A DNA stretch of 5,362 nt from Geodermatophilaceae bacterium (GTDB lineage Bacteria > Actinomycetota > Actinomycetes > Mycobacteriales > Geodermatophilaceae), in the NCBI GenBank assembly GCA_013696785.1, contig JACCXW010000394.1, positions 1 to 5,362 on the forward strand, written 5' to 3'. Positions 5,117 to 5,362 of the stretch are shown here, in pieces. Positions within the stretch are counted from its first letter, which is position 1. Each line of letters starts with the position of its first letter. The notes below the pieces were generated by a model. That model worked only from the letters and a program-made list of their open reading frames with translations, did no database searches and had not been told where the DNA came from. The translations under genes and the position numbers were made by a program.

Positions 5117-5362
5117 TCAGGCGGGAGCCGGCTCCGCAGCGCGCCACGGTGCCCGCCACGATCCACGTGTCACCGCTACCCAGGATTCGCCGCACGGTGT
5201 AATCGACGCCGGCTGGATACTGTGTGCGCCACTCGAGGAAGTTCTGCTTCCCGACGGTCCGCTCGCCCGATTGCGGGAACTCCAGTACGGCGTCATCGGC
5301 GTACATCCGGCCGTATGGTGTCCGTTTGTGTGAGGTCACCGCATGGGAGGCGAATGCATGAC
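5117..5362 (-). pseudogene. SnoaL/NTF2-like gene with probable internal deletion (partial)
   Basis: The reading frame enters from beyond the right edge of the window; a GTG at 5339 is a possible start, but the frame stays open to 5362. It encodes YADDAVLEFPQSGERTVGKQNFLEWR, then QYPAG and TVRRILGSGDTWIV, a recognisable SnoaL-like (NTF2-fold) sequence. After WIVAG (about 5151) the frame loses similarity and runs antisense into the aldehyde dehydrogenase. In the +1 frame, immediately after, comes APWRAAEPAPA and a TGA at 5119-5117; an APxWRA ending is what this group normally has at its C-terminus, after a strand-rich stretch of about 35-40 residues (E-x-xIRYDG...EFRDGKV...YFADPF type) that is missing here. 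The simplest reading is an internal deletion that also shifted frame, perhaps between short repeats: GTGGCG occurs twice at the junction (5159-5154 and 5147-5142). The original function is unknown; the family includes small-molecule isomerases and many uncharacterised proteins. Confidence 0.55.

Noticed and set aside
5123..5137. Palindrome GGAGCCGGCTCC after the aldehyde dehydrogenase, as a terminator
   Set aside because: It lies inside the C-terminal coding remnant of the convergent SnoaL-like gene and has no T-run; it encodes part of the EPAPA end.
3679..5166. 495-codon leftward open frame
   Set aside because: It is the antisense shadow of the aldehyde dehydrogenase, which has every catalytic motif on the other strand.
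4488..5333. 281-codon rightward open frame overlapping the aldehyde dehydrogenase end
   Set aside because: It is arginine-rich shadow sequence typical of an alternative frame in high-GC DNA, with no recognisable domain.

Overview
The window is high-GC DNA with strong G/C at third codon positions, GTG as well as ATG starts, an actinobacterial-type LexA (SOS) box, a candidate leaderless promoter and protein families typical of Actinomycetes. It is most likely a chromosomal segment of an actinomycete; the genus cannot be told from the sequence.

Left end (1-405): the first 64 bases are the 5' end of a leftward gene whose GTG start lies inside a perfect 16-bp LexA box. Its 21 visible residues resemble the N-terminus of 13E12/DUF222-type HNH endonucleases, a group known to be SOS-induced in mycobacteria. 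After about 150 bp without a gene comes a rightward 61-residue protein with two membrane segments. It ends 6 bp from the convergent end of the next gene.

Centre-left (406-2322): two leftward genes. One encodes a 316-residue actinobacterial regulator-like protein (XRE-like helical N-terminus, conserved beta-rich C-terminus). The other encodes a 242-residue M50B-type membrane zinc metallopeptidase with HEGGH and the downstream D-A-D motif. A 112-bp divergent intergenic region with an 11-bp inverted repeat separates the peptidase from the rightward genes.

Centre-right (2435-5097): a complete CDP-alcohol phosphatidyltransferase overlaps by ATGA a small VTT/DedA-like membrane protein, so the pair is translationally coupled. 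The VTT gene carries an apparent one-base loss in a C-run at 3478-3481: the conserved N-terminal half and the conserved PPF...GRWVRF half lie in different frames. By chance the unshifted frame runs open into the next gene, which would produce a false VTT-aldehyde dehydrogenase fusion in automated annotation. The aldehyde dehydrogenase itself is intact and has its own TTGACA-17-TACGAA promoter in the 40-bp gap, placed so that transcription would begin at or next to the ATG.

Right end (5117-5362): a leftward SnoaL/NTF2-like gene is cut by the window edge. It appears to have lost an internal segment, because its last family motif (APWRA...) is joined out of frame directly to its central strand.

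How the genes work together: the phosphatidyltransferase and VTT protein plausibly make and move a membrane lipid, with the divergent M50 protease also acting in the membrane; this is inference from adjacency. The aldehyde dehydrogenase appears to be independently transcribed. I see no CRISPR array, tRNA, rRNA, insertion sequence or multi-gene defence system. The most informative signals are the SOS box over a start codon, the two damaged genes and the leaderless promoter.
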